The notes under the pieces: generated by a model
Told to the model about the DNA's origin: nothing
The model's input: the letters and a program-made list of their open reading frames with translations, nothing else
Database searches by the model: none
Shown: one piece after another, positions 36,831-50,900 of the stretch
Numbering within the stretch: position 1 is the stretch's first letter
Layout of the letters: every line of letters begins with the position of its first letter
Made by a program: the position numbers and the translations under genes
Source: Litoditis marina
Taxonomy: Eukaryota; Nematoda; Chromadorea; Rhabditida; Rhabditidae
Direction: 5' to 3'
Assembly (NCBI GenBank): GCA_964036275.1
Contig: OZ038435.1
Span: 28,191,521-28,255,520 of the forward strand
DNA length: 64,000 nucleotides

Positions 36831-37879
36831 AATTTTATGAACTCGCTGTAACTGTAAAGTAATCACCTCCAGATGTAGTGCTCTCGATTACGCTCTCTGT
36901 TGTTGTACCAGCACTCTTCGGTGTTTCGGTGGTAGTTATTTCTGTTGCATCAGAACTGGTTTCGGTAGTGGTTTCATCTGAACGTGTGTTAAAAGTTCTG
37001 GCGTCTAGTATTGGTTTAATTTCAGAAAAAATTGAGTTGTCGCTAAACTTGTAATTTTATGAACTCGCTGTATTTGTAAAGTAAGCACCTCCAGATGTAG
37101 TGCTCTCGATAACGCTCTCTGTTGTTGTACCAGCACTCTTCGGTGTTTCGGTGGTAGTTATTTCTGTTGCATCAGAACTGGTTTCGGTAGTGGTTTCATC
37201 TGAACGTGTGTTAAAAGTTCTGGCGTCTAGTATTGGTTTAATTTCAGAAAAAATTGAGTTGTCGCTAAACTTGTAATTTTATGAACTCGCTGTATTTGTA
37301 AAGTAAGCACCTCCAGATGTAGTGCTCTCGATAACGCTCTCTGTTGTTGTACCAGCACTCTTCGGTGTTTCGGTGGTAGTTATTTCTGTTGCATCAGAAC
37401 TGGTTTCGGTAGTGGTTTCATCTGAACGTATGTTGAAAGTTCTGGCGTCTAGTATTGGTTTAATTTCAGAAAGAATTAAGTTATCGCTAAACTTGTAATT
37501 TTATGAACTCGGTGTAACTGTAAAGTAATCACCTCCAGATGTAGTGCTCTCGATAACGCTCTCTGTTGTTGTACCAGCACTCTTCGGTGTTTCGGTGGTA
37601 GTTATTTCTGTTGCATCAGAACTGGTTTCGGTAGTGGTTTCATCTGAACGTATGTTGAAAGTTCTGGCGTCTAGTATTGGTTTAATTTCAGAAAGAATTA
37701 AGTTATCGCTAAACTTGTAATTTTATGAACTCGGTGTAACTGTAAAGTAATCACCTCCAGATGTAGTGCTCTCGATAACGCTCTCTGTTGTACCAGCACT
37801 CTTTGGTGTTCCAGGGCTAGTTATTTCTGTTGCATCAGAACTGGTTTCGGTAGTGGTTTCATTTGAACACATGTTAAAA

Positions 37880-40800
37880 GTTCTAGCGTCTAGTATTGGT
37901 TTAATTTCAGAAAAAATTGAGTTATCGCTAAACTTGTAATTTTATGGACTTGCTGTAACTGTAAAATGATCACCTCCAGATGTAGTGCTCTCGATAACGC
38001 TCTCTGTTGTACCAGCACTCTTTGGTGTTCCAGGGCTAGTTATTTCTGTTGCATCAGAACTGGTTTCGGTAGTGGTTTCATCTGAACGTATGTTGAAAGT
38101 TCTGGCGTCTAGTATTGGTTCATTTTCAGAAAGAATTAAGTTATCGCTAAACTTGTAAGTTTCTGAACTCGCTGTAACTGTAAAGTGATCACCTCCAGAT
38201 GTAGTGCTCTCGATAACGCTCTCTGTTGTACCAGCACTCTTTGGTGTTTCGGTGGTAGTTATTTCTGTTGCATCAGAACTGGTTTCGGTAGTGGTTTCAT
38301 CTGAACGTATGTTAAAAGTTCTAGCGTCTAGTATTGGTTTAATTTCAGAAAGAATTAAGTTATCGCTAAACTTGTAAGTTTCTGAACTCGCTGTAACTGT
38401 AAAGTGATCACCTCCAGATGTAGTGCTCTCGATAACGCTCTCTGTTGTTGTACCAGCAATCTTTGGTGTTTCGGTGGTAGTTATTTCTGTTGCATCAGAA
38501 CTGGTTTCGGTAGTGGTTTCATCTGAACGTATGTTAAAAGTTCTGGCGTCTAGTATTGGTTTAATTTCAGAAAAAATTGAGTTGTCGCTAAACTTGTAAT
38601 TTTATGAACTCGCTGTATTTGTAAAGTAAGCACCTCCAGATGTAGTGCTCTCGATAACGCTCTCTGTTGTTGTACCAGCACTCCTTGGTGTTTCGGTGGT
38701 AGTTATTTCTGTTGCATCAGAACTGGTTTCGGTAGTGGTTTCATCTGAACGTATGCTAAAAGTTCTAGCGTCTAGTATTGGTTTAATTTCAGAAAAAATT
38801 GAGTTGTCGCTAAACTTGTAATTTTATGAACTCGCTGTATTTGTAAAGTAAGCACCTCCAGATGTAGTGCTCTCGATAACGCTCTCTGTTGTACCAGCAC
38901 TCTTTGGTGTTCCAGGGCTAGTTATTTCTGTTGCATCAGAACTGGTTTCGGTAGTGGTATCATCTGAACGTATGTTGAAAGTTCTGGCGTCTAGTATTGG
39001 TTCATTTTCAGAAAGAATTAAGTTATCGCTAAACTTGTAAGTTCCTGAACTCGCTGTAACTGTAAAGTGATCACCTCCAGATGTAGTGCTCTCGATAACG
39101 CTCTCTGTTGTTGTACCAGCACTCCTTGGTGTTTCGGTGGTAGTTATTTCTGTTGCATCAGAACTGGTTTCGGTAGTGGTTTCATCTGAACGTATGTTAA
39201 AAGTTCTAGCGTCTAGTATTGGTTATATCTCAGCAATAATTAAGTTATCGCTAAACTTGTAAGTTTCTGAACTCGCTGTAACTGTAAAGTGATCACCTCC
39301 AGATGTAGTGCTCTCGATAACGCTCTCTGTTGTTGTACCAGCACTCCTTGGTGTTTCGGTGGTAGTTATTTCTGTTGCATCAGAACTGGTTTCGGTAGTG
39401 GTTTCATCTGAACGTATGTTAAAAGTTCTAGCGTCTAGTATTGGTTATATCTCAGCAATAATTAAGTTATCGCTAAACTTGTAAGTTTCTGAACTCGCTG
39501 TAACTGTAAAGTGATCACCTCCAGATGTAGTGCTCTCGATAACGCTCTCTGTTGTTGTACCAGCACTCTTTGGTGTTCCAGGGCTAGTTATTTCTGTTGC
39601 ATCAGAACTGGTTTCGGTAGTGGTATCATCTGAACGTATGTTGAAAGTTCTGGCGTCTAGTATTGGTTCATTTTCAGAAAGAATTAAGTTATCGCTAAAC
39701 TTGTAAGTTCCTGAACTCGCTGTAACTGTAAAGTGATCACCTCCAGATGTAGTGCTCTCGATAACGCTCTCTGTTGTTGTACCAGCACTCCTTGGTGTTT
39801 CGGTGGTAGTTATTTCTGTTGCATCAGAACTGGTTTCGGTAGTGGTTTCATCTGAACGTATGTTAAAAGTTCTAGCGTCTAGTATTGGTTATATCTCAGC
39901 AATAATTAAGTTATCGCTAAACTTGTAAGTTTCTGAACTCGCTGTAACTGTAAAGTGATCACCTCCAGATGTAGTGCTCTCGATAACGCTCTCTGTTGTT
40001 GTACCAGCAATCTTTGGTGTTTCGGTGGTAGTTATTTCTGTTGCATCAGAACTGGTTTCGGTAGTGGTTTCATCTGAACGTATGTTAAAAGTTCTGGCGT
40101 CTAGTATTGGTTTAATTTCAGAAAAAATTGAGTTATCGCTAAACTTGTAATTTTATGGACTTGCTGTAACTGTAAAATGATCACCTCCAGATGTAGTGCT
40201 CTCGATAACGCTCTCTGTTGTACCAGCACTCTTTGGTGTTCCAGGGCTAGTTATTTCTGTTGCATCAGAACTGGTTTCGGTAGTGGTTTCATCTGAACGT
40301 ATGTTGAAAGTTCTGGCGTCTAGTATTGGTTCATTTTCAGAAAGAATTAAGTTATCGCTAAACTTGTAAGTTTCTGAACTCGCTGTAACTGTAAAGTGAT
40401 CACCTCCAGATGTAGTGCTCTCGATAACGCTCTCTGTTGTACCAGCACTCTTTGGTGTTTCGGTGGTAGTTATTTCTGTTGCATCAGAACTGGTTTCGGT
40501 AGTGGTTTCATCTGAACGTATGTTAAAAGTTCTAGCGTCTAGTATTGGTTTAATTTCAGAAAGAATTAAGTTATCGCTAAACTTGTAAGTTTCTGAACTC
40601 GCTGTAACTGTAAAGTGATCACCTCCAGATGTAGTGCTCTCGATAACGCTCTCTGTTGTTGTACCAGCAATCTTTGGTGTTTCGGTGGTAGTTATTTCTG
40701 TTGCATCAGAACTGGTTTCGGTAGTGGTTTCATCTGAACGTATGTTAAAAGTTCTGGCGTCTAGTATTGGTTTAATTTCAGAAAAAATTGAGTTGTCGCT

Positions 40801-41700
40801 AAACTTGTAATTTTATGAACTCGCTGTATTTGTAAAGTAAGCACCTCCAGATGTAGTGCTCTCGATAACGCTCTCTGTTGTTGTACCAGCACTCCTTGGT
40901 GTTTCGGTGGTAGTTATTTCTGTTGCATCAGAACTGGTTTCGGTAGTGGTTTCATCTGAACGTATGCTAAAAGTTCTAGCGTCTAGTATTGGTTTAATTT
41001 CAGAAAAAATTGAGTTGTCGCTAAACTTGTAATTTTATGAACTCGCTGTATTTGTAAAGTAAGCACCTCCAGATGTAGTGCTCTCGATAACGCTCTCTGT
41101 TGTACCAGCACTCTTTGGTGTTCCAGGGCTAGTTATTTCTGTTGCATCAGAACTGGTTTCGGTAGTGGTATCATCTGAACGTATGTTGAAAGTTCTGGCG
41201 TCTAGTATTGGTTCATTTTCAGAAAGAATTAAGTTATCGCTAAACTTGTAAGTTCCTGAACTCGCTGTAACTGTAAAGTGATCACCTCCAGATGTAGTGC
41301 TCTCGATAACGCTCTCTGTTGTTGTACCAGCACTCCTTGGTGTTTCGGTGGTAGTTATTTCTGTTGCATCAGAACTGGTTTCGGTAGTGGTTTCATCTGA
41401 ACGTATGTTAAAAGTTCTAGCGTCTAGTATTGGTTATATCTCAAAAATAATTAAGTTATCGCTAAACTTGTAAGTTTCTGAACTCGCTGTAACTGTAAAG
41501 TGATCACCTCCAGATGTAGTGCTCTCGATAACGCTCTCTGTTGTTGTACCAGCACTCCTTGGTGTTTCGGTGGTAGTTATTTCTGTTGCATCAGAACTGG
41601 TTTCGGTAGTGGTTTCATCTGAACGTATGTTAAAAGTTCTAGCGTCTAGTATTGGTTATATCTCAGCAATAATTAAGTTATCGCTAAACTTGTAAGTTTC
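37880..41700 (-). repeat. 2,211-bp ten-unit duplication with a nested three-unit repeat
   Basis: The gttatcgc unit at 37921 and 40132, gtatgct (38751 and 40962) and ggtatc (38956 and 41167) are each 2,211 bp apart. Inside it, ggtatc recurs at 39622, 666 bp (three units) after 38956. Many units here carry gtaagcac (DHF replaced by AYF). The copies diverge after about 41.7 kb. Confidence 0.78.
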
Positions 41701-43090
41701 TGAACTCGCTGTAACTGTAAATTGATCACCTCCAGATGTAGTGCTCTCGATAACGCTCTCTGTTGTACCAGCACTCTTTGGTGTTCCAGGGCTAGTTTTT
41801 TCTGTTGCATCAGAACTGGTTTCGGTATTGGTTTCATCTGAACGTATGTTAAAAGTTCTAGCGTCTAGTATTGGTTATATCTCAGCAATAATTAAGTTAT
41901 CGCTAAACTTGTAAGTTTCTAAACTCGCTGTAACTGTAAAGTGATCACCTTCAGATGTAGTGCTCTCGATAACGCTCTCTGTTGTTGTACCAGCACTCTT
42001 TGGTGTTCCAGGGCTAGTTATTTCTGTTGCATCAAAACTGGTTTCGGTAGTGGTTTCATCTGAACGTATGTTGAAAGTTCTGGCGTCTAATATTGGTTTA
42101 ATTTCAGAAAAAATTCAGTTGTCGCTAAACTTGTAAGTTTCTGAACTCGCTGTAACTGTAAAGTGATCACCTCCAGATGTAGTGCTCTCGATAACGCTCT
42201 CTGTTGTTGTACCAGCACTCTTTGGTGTTCCAGGGCTAGTTATTTCTGTTGTATCAGAACTGGTTCCGGTAGTGGTTTCATCTGAACGTATGTTAAAAGT
42301 TCTGGCGTCTAGTATTGGTTTAATTTCAGAAAAAATTGAGTTGTCGCTAAACTTGTAATTTTATGAACTCGCTGTATTTGTAAAGTAATCACCTCCAGAT
42401 GTAGTGCTCTCGATAACGCTCTCTGTTGTTGTACCAGCACTCTTCGGTGTTTCGGTGGTAGTTATTTCTGTTGCATCAGAACTGGTTTCGGTAGTGGTTT
42501 CATCTGAACGTATGTTGAAAGTTCTGGCGTCTAGTATTGGTTTAATTTCAGAAAGAATTAGGTTATCGCTAAACTTGTAAGTTTCTGAACTCGCTGTAAC
42601 TGTAAAGTGATCACCTCCAGATGTAGTGCTCTCGATAACGCTCTCTGTTGTTGTACCAGCACTCTTCGGTGTTTCGGTGGTAGTTATTTGTGTTGCATCA
42701 GAACTGGTTTCGGTAGTGGTTTCATCTGAACGTATGTTGAAAGTTCTGGCGTCTAGTATTGGTTTAATTTCAGAAAAAATTGAGTTGTCGCTAAACTTGT
42801 AATTTTATGAACTCGCTGTAACTGTAAAGTAATCACCACCAGATGTAGTGCTCTCGATAACGCTCTCTGTTGTTGTACCAACACTCTTCGGTGTTTCGGT
42901 GGTAGTTATTTCTGTTGCATCAGAACTGGTTTCGGTAGTGGTTTCATCTGAACGTATGTTGAAAGTTCTGGCGTCTAGTATTGGTTTAATTTCAGAAAAA
43001 ATTAAGTTATCGCTAAACTTGTAAGTTTCTGAACTCGCTGTAACTGTAAAGTGATCACCTCCTGATGTAGTGCTCTCGATAACGCTCTCT
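40900..43090 (-). repeat. Distant copy of the 28.7-30.9 kb block
   Basis: This is the partner of the block at 28.7-30.9 kb. Near 41015 it has gttgtcgc with aattttatgaactc where the other has gttatcgc with aattttatggactt, so within the block one unit has been replaced. A third, shorter relative with the gctagttttttc, ggtattgg, gcatcaaaac and gtctaatattgg markers lies at about 58.84-59.2 kb. Confidence 0.75.
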
Positions 43091-45237
43091 GTTGTACCAG
43101 CACTCTTCGGTGTTCCAGGGCTAGTTATTTCTGTCGTATCAGAACTGGTTCCGGTAGTGGTTTCATCTGAACGTATGTTAAAAGTTCTGGCGTCTAGTAT
43201 TGGTTTAATTTCAGAAAAAATTGAGTTGTCGCTAAACTTGTAATTTTATGAACTCGCTGTATTTGTAAAGTAATCACCTCCAGATGTAGTGCTCTCGATA
43301 ACGCTCTCTGTTGTTGTACCAGCACTCTTCGGTGTTTCGGTGGTAGTTATTTCTGTTGCATCAGAACTGGTTCCGGTAGTGGTTTCATCTGAACGTATGT
43401 TAAAAGTTCTGGTGTCTAGTATTGGTTTAATTTCAGAAAAAATTGAGTTGTCGCTAAACTTGTAATTTTATGAACTCGCTGTAACTGTAAAGTGATCACC
43501 TCCAGATGTAGTGCTCTCGATAACGCTCTCTGTTGTTGTACCAGCACTCTTCGGTGTTTCGGTGGTAGTTATTTCTGTTGCATCAGAACTGGTTTCGGTA
43601 GTGGTTTCATCTGAACGTATGTTGAAAGTTCTGGCGTCTAGTATTAGTTTAATTTCAGAAAGAATTAAGTTATCGCTAAACTTGTAATTTTATGAACTCG
43701 GTGTAACTGTAAAGTAATCACCTCCAGATGTAGTGCTCTCGATAACGCTCTCTGTTGTTGTACCAGCACTCCTTGGTGTTTCGGTGGTAGTTATTCCTGT
43801 TGCATCAGAACTGGTTTCGGTAGTGGTTTCATCTGAACGTATGTTAAAATTTCTAGCGTCTAGTATTGGTTTAATTTCAGAAAAAATTGAGTTATCGCTA
43901 AACTTGTAATTTTATGGACTTGCTGTAACTGTAAAATGATCACCTCCAGATGTAGTGCTCTCGATAACGCTCTCTGTTGTACCAGCACTCTTCGGTGTTC
44001 CAGGGCTAGTTATTTCTGTTGTATCAGAACTGGTTCCGGTAGTGGTTTCATCTGAACGTATGTTAAAAGTTCTGGCGTCTAGTATTGGTTTAATTTCAGA
44101 AAAAATTGAGTTGTCGCTAAACTTGTAATTTTATGAACTCGCTGTATTTGTAAAGTAATCACCTCCAGATGTAGTGCTCTCGATAACGCTCTCTGTTGTT
44201 GTACCAGCACTCTTCGGTGTTTCGGTGGTAGTTATTTCTGTTGCATCAGAACTGGTTCCGGTAGTGGTTTCATCTGAACGTATGTTAAAAGTTCTGGTGT
44301 CTAGTATTGGTTTAATTTCAGAAAAAATTGAGTTGTCGCTAAACTTGTAATTTTATGAACTCGCTGTAACTGTAAAGTGATCACCTCCAGATGTAGTGCT
44401 CTCGATAACGCTCTCTGTTGTTGTACCAGCACTCTTCGGTGTTTCGGTGGTAGTTATTTCTGTTGCATCAGAACTGGTTTCGGTAGTGGTTTCATCTGAA
44501 CGTATGTTGAAAGTTCTGGCGTCTAGTATTGGTTTAATTTCAGAAAGAATTAAGTTATCGCTAAACTTGTAATTTTATGAACTCGGTGTAACTGTAAAGT
44601 AATCACCTCCAGATGTAGTGCTCTCGATAACGCTCTCTGTTGTTGTACCAGCACTCCTTGGTGTTTCGGTGGTAGTTATTTCTGTTGCATCAGAACTGGT
44701 TTCGGTAGTGGTTTCATCTGAACGTATGTTAAAAGTTCTAGCGTCTAGTATTGGTTTAATTTCAGAAAAAATTGAGTTATCGCTAAACTTGTAATTTTAT
44801 GGACTTGCTGTAACTGTAAAATGATCACCTCCAGATGTAGTGCTCTCGATAACGCTCTCTGTTGTACCAGCACTCTTTGGTGTTCCAGGGCTAGTTATTT
44901 CTGTTGCATCAGAACTGGTTTCGGTAGTGATTTCATCTGAACGTATGTTGAAAGTTCTGGCGTCTAGTATTGGTTCATTTTCAGAAAGAATTAGGTTATC
45001 GCTAAACTTGTAAGTTCCTGAACTCGCTGTAACTGTAAAGTGATCACCTCCAGATGTAGTGCTCTCGATAACGCTCTCTGTTGTTGTACCAGCACTCCTT
45101 GGTGTTTCGGTAGTAGTTATTTCTGTTGCATCAGAACTGGTTTCGGTAGTGGTTTCATCTGAACGTATGTTAAAAGTTCTAGCGTCTAGTATTGGTTTAA
45201 TTTCAGAAAAAATTGAGTTATCGCTAAACTTGTAATT

Positions 45238-45981
45238 TTATGGACTTGCTGTAACTGTAAAATGATCACCTCCAGATGTAGTGCTCTCGATAACGCTCTC
45301 TGTTGTACCAGCACTCTTTGGTGTTCCAGGGCTAGTTATTTCTGTTGCATCAGAACTGGTTTCGGTAGTGGTTTCATCTGAACGTATGTTGAAAGTTCTG
45401 GCGTCTAGTATTGGTTCATTTTCAGAAAGAATTAAGTTATCGCTAAACTTGTAAGTTCCTGAACTCGCTGTAACTGTAAAGTGATCACCTCCAGATGTAG
45501 TGCTCTCGATAACGCTCTCTGTTGTTGTACCAGCACTCCTTGGTGTTTCGGTGGTAGTTATTTCTGTTGCATCAGAACTGGTTTCGGTAGTGGTTTCATC
45601 TGAACGTATGTTAAAAGTTCTAGCGTCTAGTATTGGTTTAATTTCAGAAAGAATTAAGTTATCGCTAAACTTGTAAGTTTCTGAACTCGCTGTAACTGTA
45701 ATGTGATCACCTCCAGATGTAGTGCTCTCGATAACGCTCTCTGTTGTTGTACCAGCACTCTTCGGTGTTTCGGTGGTAGTTATTTCTGTTGCATCAGAAC
45801 TGGTTTCGGTAGTGGTTTCATCTGAACGTATGTTGAAAGTTCTGGCGTCTAGTATTGGTTTAATTTCAGAAAAAAATTGAGTTGTCGCTAAACTTGTAAT
45901 TTTATGAACTCGCTGTATTTGTAAAGTAATCACCTCCAGATGTAGTGCTCTCGATAACGCTCTCTGTTGTTGTACCAGCAC
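45238..45981 (-). CDS. Three-unit open reading frame of the repeat peptide
   Basis: A 247-codon frame; an extra A near 45871 links an out-of-phase leader to the main frame, which then reads TTTETPK, TTTETPR and TSPGTPK linkers in order and stops at TAA. One unit has DHITVTASS in place of DHFTVTASS, and one has SSGTYKFSDN in place of SSETYKFSDN. The nominal start is GTG. It has the composition expected of a Ser/Thr-rich extracellular repeat, with no targeting signal. Low confidence that it is a gene in its own right. Confidence 0.22.
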   Translation of the reverse strand: MLVQQQRALSRALHLEVITLQIQRVHKITSLATTQFFSEIKPILDARTFNIRSDETTTETSSDATEITTTETPKSAGTTTESVIESTTSGGDHITVTASSETYKFSDNLILSEIKPILDARTFNIRSDETTTETSSDATEITTTETPRSAGTTTESVIESTTSGGDHFTVTASSGTYKFSDNLILSENEPILDARTFNIRSDETTTETSSDATEITSPGTPKSAGTTESVIESTTSGGDHFTVTASP

Positions 45982-47999
45982 TCTTCGGTGTTTCGGTGGT
46001 AGTTATTTCTGTTGCATCAGAACTGGTTCCGGTAGTGGTTTCATCTGAACGTATGTTAAAAGTTCTGGTGTCTAGTATTGGTTTAATTTCAGAAAAAATT
46101 GAGTTGTCGCTAAACTTGTAATTTTATGAACTCGCTGTAACTGTAAAGTGATCACCTCCAGATGTAGTGCTCTCGATAACGCTCTCTGTTGTTGTACCAG
46201 CACTCTTCGGTGTTTCGGTGGTAGTTATTTCTGTTGCATCAGAACTGGTTTCGGTAGTGGTTTCATCTGAACGTATGTTGAAAGTTCTGGCGTCTAGTAT
46301 TGGTTTAATTTCAGAAAGAATTAAGTTATCGCTAAACTTGTAATTTTATGAACTCGGTGTAACTGTAAAGTAATCACCTCCAGATGTAGTGCTCTCGATA
46401 ACGCTCTCTGTTGTTGTACCAGCACTCCTTGGTGTTTCGGTGGTAGTTATTTCTGTTGCATCAGAACTGGTTTCGGTAGTGGTTTCATCTGAACGTATGT
46501 TATAAGTTCTAGCGTCTAGTATTGGTTTAATTTCAGAAAAAATTGAGTTATTGCTAAACTTGTAATTTTATGGACTTGCTGTAACTGTAAAATGATCATC
46601 TCCAGATGTAGTGCTCTCGATAACGCTCTCTGTTGTACCAGCACTCTTTGGTGTTCCAGGGCTAGTTATTTCTGTTGTATCAGAACTGGTTCCGGTAGTG
46701 GTTTCATCTGAACGTATGTTAAAAGTTCTGGCGTCTAGTATTGGTTTAATTTCAGAAAAAATTGAGTTGTCGCTAAACTTGTAATTTTATGAACTCGCTG
46801 TATTTGTAAAGTAATCACCTCCAGATGTAGTGCTCTCGATAACGCTCTCTGTTGTTGTACCAGCACTCTTCGGTGTTTCGGTGGTAGTTATTTCTGTTGC
46901 ATCAGAACTGGTTCCGGTAGTGGTTTCATCTGAACGTATGTTAAAAGTTCTGGTGTCTAGTATTGGTTTAATTTCAGAAAAAATTGAGTTGTCGCTAAAC
47001 TTGTAAATTTATGAACTCGCTGTAACTGTAAAGTGATCACCTCCAGATGTAGTGCTCTCGATAACGCTCTCTGTTGTACCAGCACTCTTTGGTGTTCCAG
47101 GGCTAGTTATTTCTGTTGCATCAGAACTGGTTTCGGTAGTGATTTCATCTGAACGTATGTTGAAAGTTCTGGCGTCTAGTATTGGTTCATTTTCAGAAAG
47201 AATTAAGTTATCGCTAAACTTGTAAGTTCCTGAACTCGCTGTAACTGTAAAGTGATCACCTCCAGATGTAGTGCTCTCGATAACGCTCTCTGTTGTTGTA
47301 CCAGCACTCCTTGGTGTTTCGGTGGTAGTTATTTCTGTTGCATCAGAACTGGTTTCGGTAGTGGTTTCATCTGAACGTATGTTAAAAGTTCTAGCGTCTA
47401 GTATTGGTTTAATTTCAGAAAAAATTGAGTTATCGCTAAACTTGTAATTTTATGGACTTGCTGTAACTGAAAAATGATCACCTCCAGATGTAGTGCTCTC
47501 GATAACGCTCTCTGTTGTACCAGCACTCTTTGGTGTTCCAGGCCTAGTTATTTCTGTTGCATCAGAACTGGTTTCGGTAGTGGTTTCATCTGAACGTATG
47601 TTGAAAGTTCTGGCGTCTAGTATTGGTTCATTTTCAGAAAGAATTAAGTTATCGCTAAACTTGTAAGTTCCTGAACTCGCTGTAACTGTAAAGTGATCAC
47701 CTCCAGATGTAGTGCTCTCGATAACGCTCTCTGTTGTTGTACCAGCACTCCTTGGTGTTTCGGTGTTAGTTATTTCTGTTGCATCAGAACTGGTTTCGGT
47801 AGTGGTTTCATCTGAACGTATGTTAAAAGTTCTAGCGTCTAGTATTGGTTTAATTTCAGAAAGAATTAAGTTATCGCTAAACTTGTAAGTTTCTGAACTC
47901 GCTGTAACTGTAAAGTGATCACCTCCAGATGTAGTGCTCTCGATAACGCTCTCTGTTGTTGTACCAGCACTCTTCGGTGTTTCGGTAGTAGTTATTTCT

Positions 48000-50900
48000 G
48001 TTGCATCAGAACTGGTTTCGGTAGTGGTTTCATCTGAACGTATGTTGAAAGTTCTGGCGTCTAGTATTGGTTTAATTTCAGAAAAAATTGAGTTGTCGCT
48101 AAACTTGTAATTTTATGAACTCGCTGTATTTGTAAAGTAATCACCTCCAGATGTAGTGCTCTCGATAACGCTCTCTGTTGTTGTACCAGCACTCTTCGGT
48201 GTTTCGGTGGTAGTTATTTCTGTTGCATCAGAACTGGTTTCGGTAGTGGTTTCATCTGAACGTATGTTGAAAGTTCTGGCGTCTAGTATTGGTTCATTTT
48301 CAGAAAGAATTAAGTTATCGCTAAACTTGTAAGTTTCTGAACTCGCTGTAACTGTAAAGTGATCACCTCCAGATGTAGTGCTCTCGATAACGCTCTCTGT
48401 TGTTGTACCAGCACTCTTCGGTGTTTCGGTAGTAGTTATTTCTGTTGCATCAGAACTGGTTTCGGTAGTGGTTTCATCTGAACGTATGTTGAAAGTTCTG
48501 GCGTCTAGTATTGGTTTAATTTCAGAAAAAATTGAGTTGTCGCTAAACTTGTAATTTTATGAACTCGCTGTATTTGTAAAGTAATCACCTCCAGATGTAG
48601 TGCTCTCGATAACGCTCTCTGTTGTTGTACCAGCACTCTTCGGTGTTTCGGTGGTAGTTATTTCTGTTGCATCAGAACTGGTTCCGGTAGTGGTTTCACG
48701 GAACGTATGTTAAAAGTTCTGGTGTCTAGTATTGGTTTAATTTCAGAAAAAATTGAGTTGTCGCTAAACTTGTAATTTTATGAACTCGCTGTAACTGTAA
48801 AGTGATCACCTCCAGATGTAGTGCTCTCGATAACGCTCTCTGTTGTTGTACCAGCACTCTTCGGTGTTTCGGTGGTAGTTATTTCTGTTGCATCAGAACT
48901 GGTTTTGGTAGTGGTTTCATCTGAACGTATGTTAAAAGTTCTAGCGTCTAGTATTGGTTTAATTTCAGAAAGAATTAGGTTATCGCTAAACTTGTAATTT
49001 TATGGACTTGCTGTAACTGTAAAGTGATCACCTCCAGATGTAGTGCTCTCGATAACGCTCTCTGTTGTTGTACCAGCACTCTTCGGTGTTTCGGTGGTAG
49101 TTATTTCTGTTGCATCAGAACTGGTTTCGGTAGTGGTTTCATCTGAACGTATGTTAAAAGTTCTAGCGTCTAGTATTGGTTTAATTTCAGAAAGAATTAA
49201 GTTATCGCTAAACTTGTAATTTTATGGACTTGCTGTAACTGTAAAATGATCACCTCCAGATGTAGTGCTCTCGATAACGCTCTCTGTTGTTGTACCAGCA
49301 CTCTTCGGTGTTTCGGTGGTAGTTATTTCTGTTGCATCAGAACTGGTTTCGGTAGTGGTTTCATCTGAACGTATGTTGAAAGTTCTGGCGTCTAGTATTG
49401 GTTCATTTTCAGAAAGAATTAAGTTATCGCTAAACTTGTAAGTTTCTGAACTCGCTGTAACTGTAAAGTGATCACCTCCAGATGTAGTGCTCTCGATAAC
49501 GCTCTCTGTTGTTGTACCAGCACTCTTCGGTGTTTCGGTAGTAGTTATTTCTGTTGCATCAGAACTGGTTTCGGTAGTGGTTTCATCTGAACGTATGTTG
49601 AAAGTTCTGGCGTCTAGTATTGGTTTAATTTCAGAAAAAATTGAGTTGTCGCTAAACTTGTAATTTTATGAACTCGCTGTATTTGTAAAGTAATCACCTC
49701 CAGATGTAGTGCTCTCGATAACGCTCTCTGTTGTTGTACCAGCACTCTTCGGTGTTTCGGTGGTAGTTATTTCTGTTGCATCAGAACTGGTTCCGGTAGT
49801 GGTTTCACGGAACGTATGTTAAAAGTTCTGGTGTCTAGTATTGGTTTAATTTCAGAAAAAATTGAGTTGTCGCTAAACTTGTAATTTTATGAACTCGCTG
49901 TAACTGTAAAGTGATCACCTCCAGATGTAGTGCTCTCGATAACGCTCTCTGTTGTTGTACCAGCACTCTTCGGTGTTTCGGTAGTAGTTATTTCTGTTGC
50001 ATCAGAACTGGTTTCGGTAGTGGTTTCATCTGAACGTATGTTGAAAGTTCTGGCGTCTAGTATTGGTTTAATTTCAGAAAAAATTGAGTTGTCGCTAAAC
50101 TTGTAATTTTATGAACTCGCTGTATTTGTAAAGTAATCACCTCCAGATGTAGTGCTCTCGATAACGCTCTCTGTTGTTGTACCAGCACTCTTCGGTGTTT
50201 CGGTGGTAGTTATTTCTGTTGCATCAGAACTGGTTCCGGTAGTGGTTTCACGGAACGTATGTTAAAAGTTCTGGTGTCTAGTATTGGTTTAATTTCAGAA
50301 AAAATTGAGTTGTCGCTAAACTTGTAATTTTATGAACTCGCTGTAACTGTAAAGTGATCACCTCCAGATGTAGTGCTCTCGATAACGCTCTCTGTTGTTG
50401 TACCAGCACTCTTCGGTGTTTCGGTGGTAGTTATTTCTGTTGCATCAGAACTGGTTTCGGTAGTGGTTTCATCTGAACGTATGTTAAAAGTTCTAGCGTC
50501 TAGTATTGGTTTAATTTCAGAAAGAATTAGGTTATCGCTAAACTTGTAATTTTATGGACTTGCTGTAACTGTAAAGTGATCACCTCCAGATGTAGTGCTC
50601 TCGATAACGCTCTCTGTTGTTGTACCAGCACTCTTCGGTGTTTCGGTGGTAGTTATTTCTGTTGCATCAGAACTGGTTTCGGTAGTGGTTTCATCTGAAC
50701 GTATGTTAAAAGTTCTAGCGTCTAGTATTGGTTTAATTTCAGAAAGAATTAAGTTATCGCTAAACTTGTAATTTTATGGACTTGCTGTAACTGTAAAATG
50801 ATCACCTCCAGATGTAGTGCTCTCGATAACGCTCTCTGTTGTTGTACCAGCACTCTTCGGTGTTTCGGTAGTAGTTATTTCTGTTGCATCAGAACTGGTT

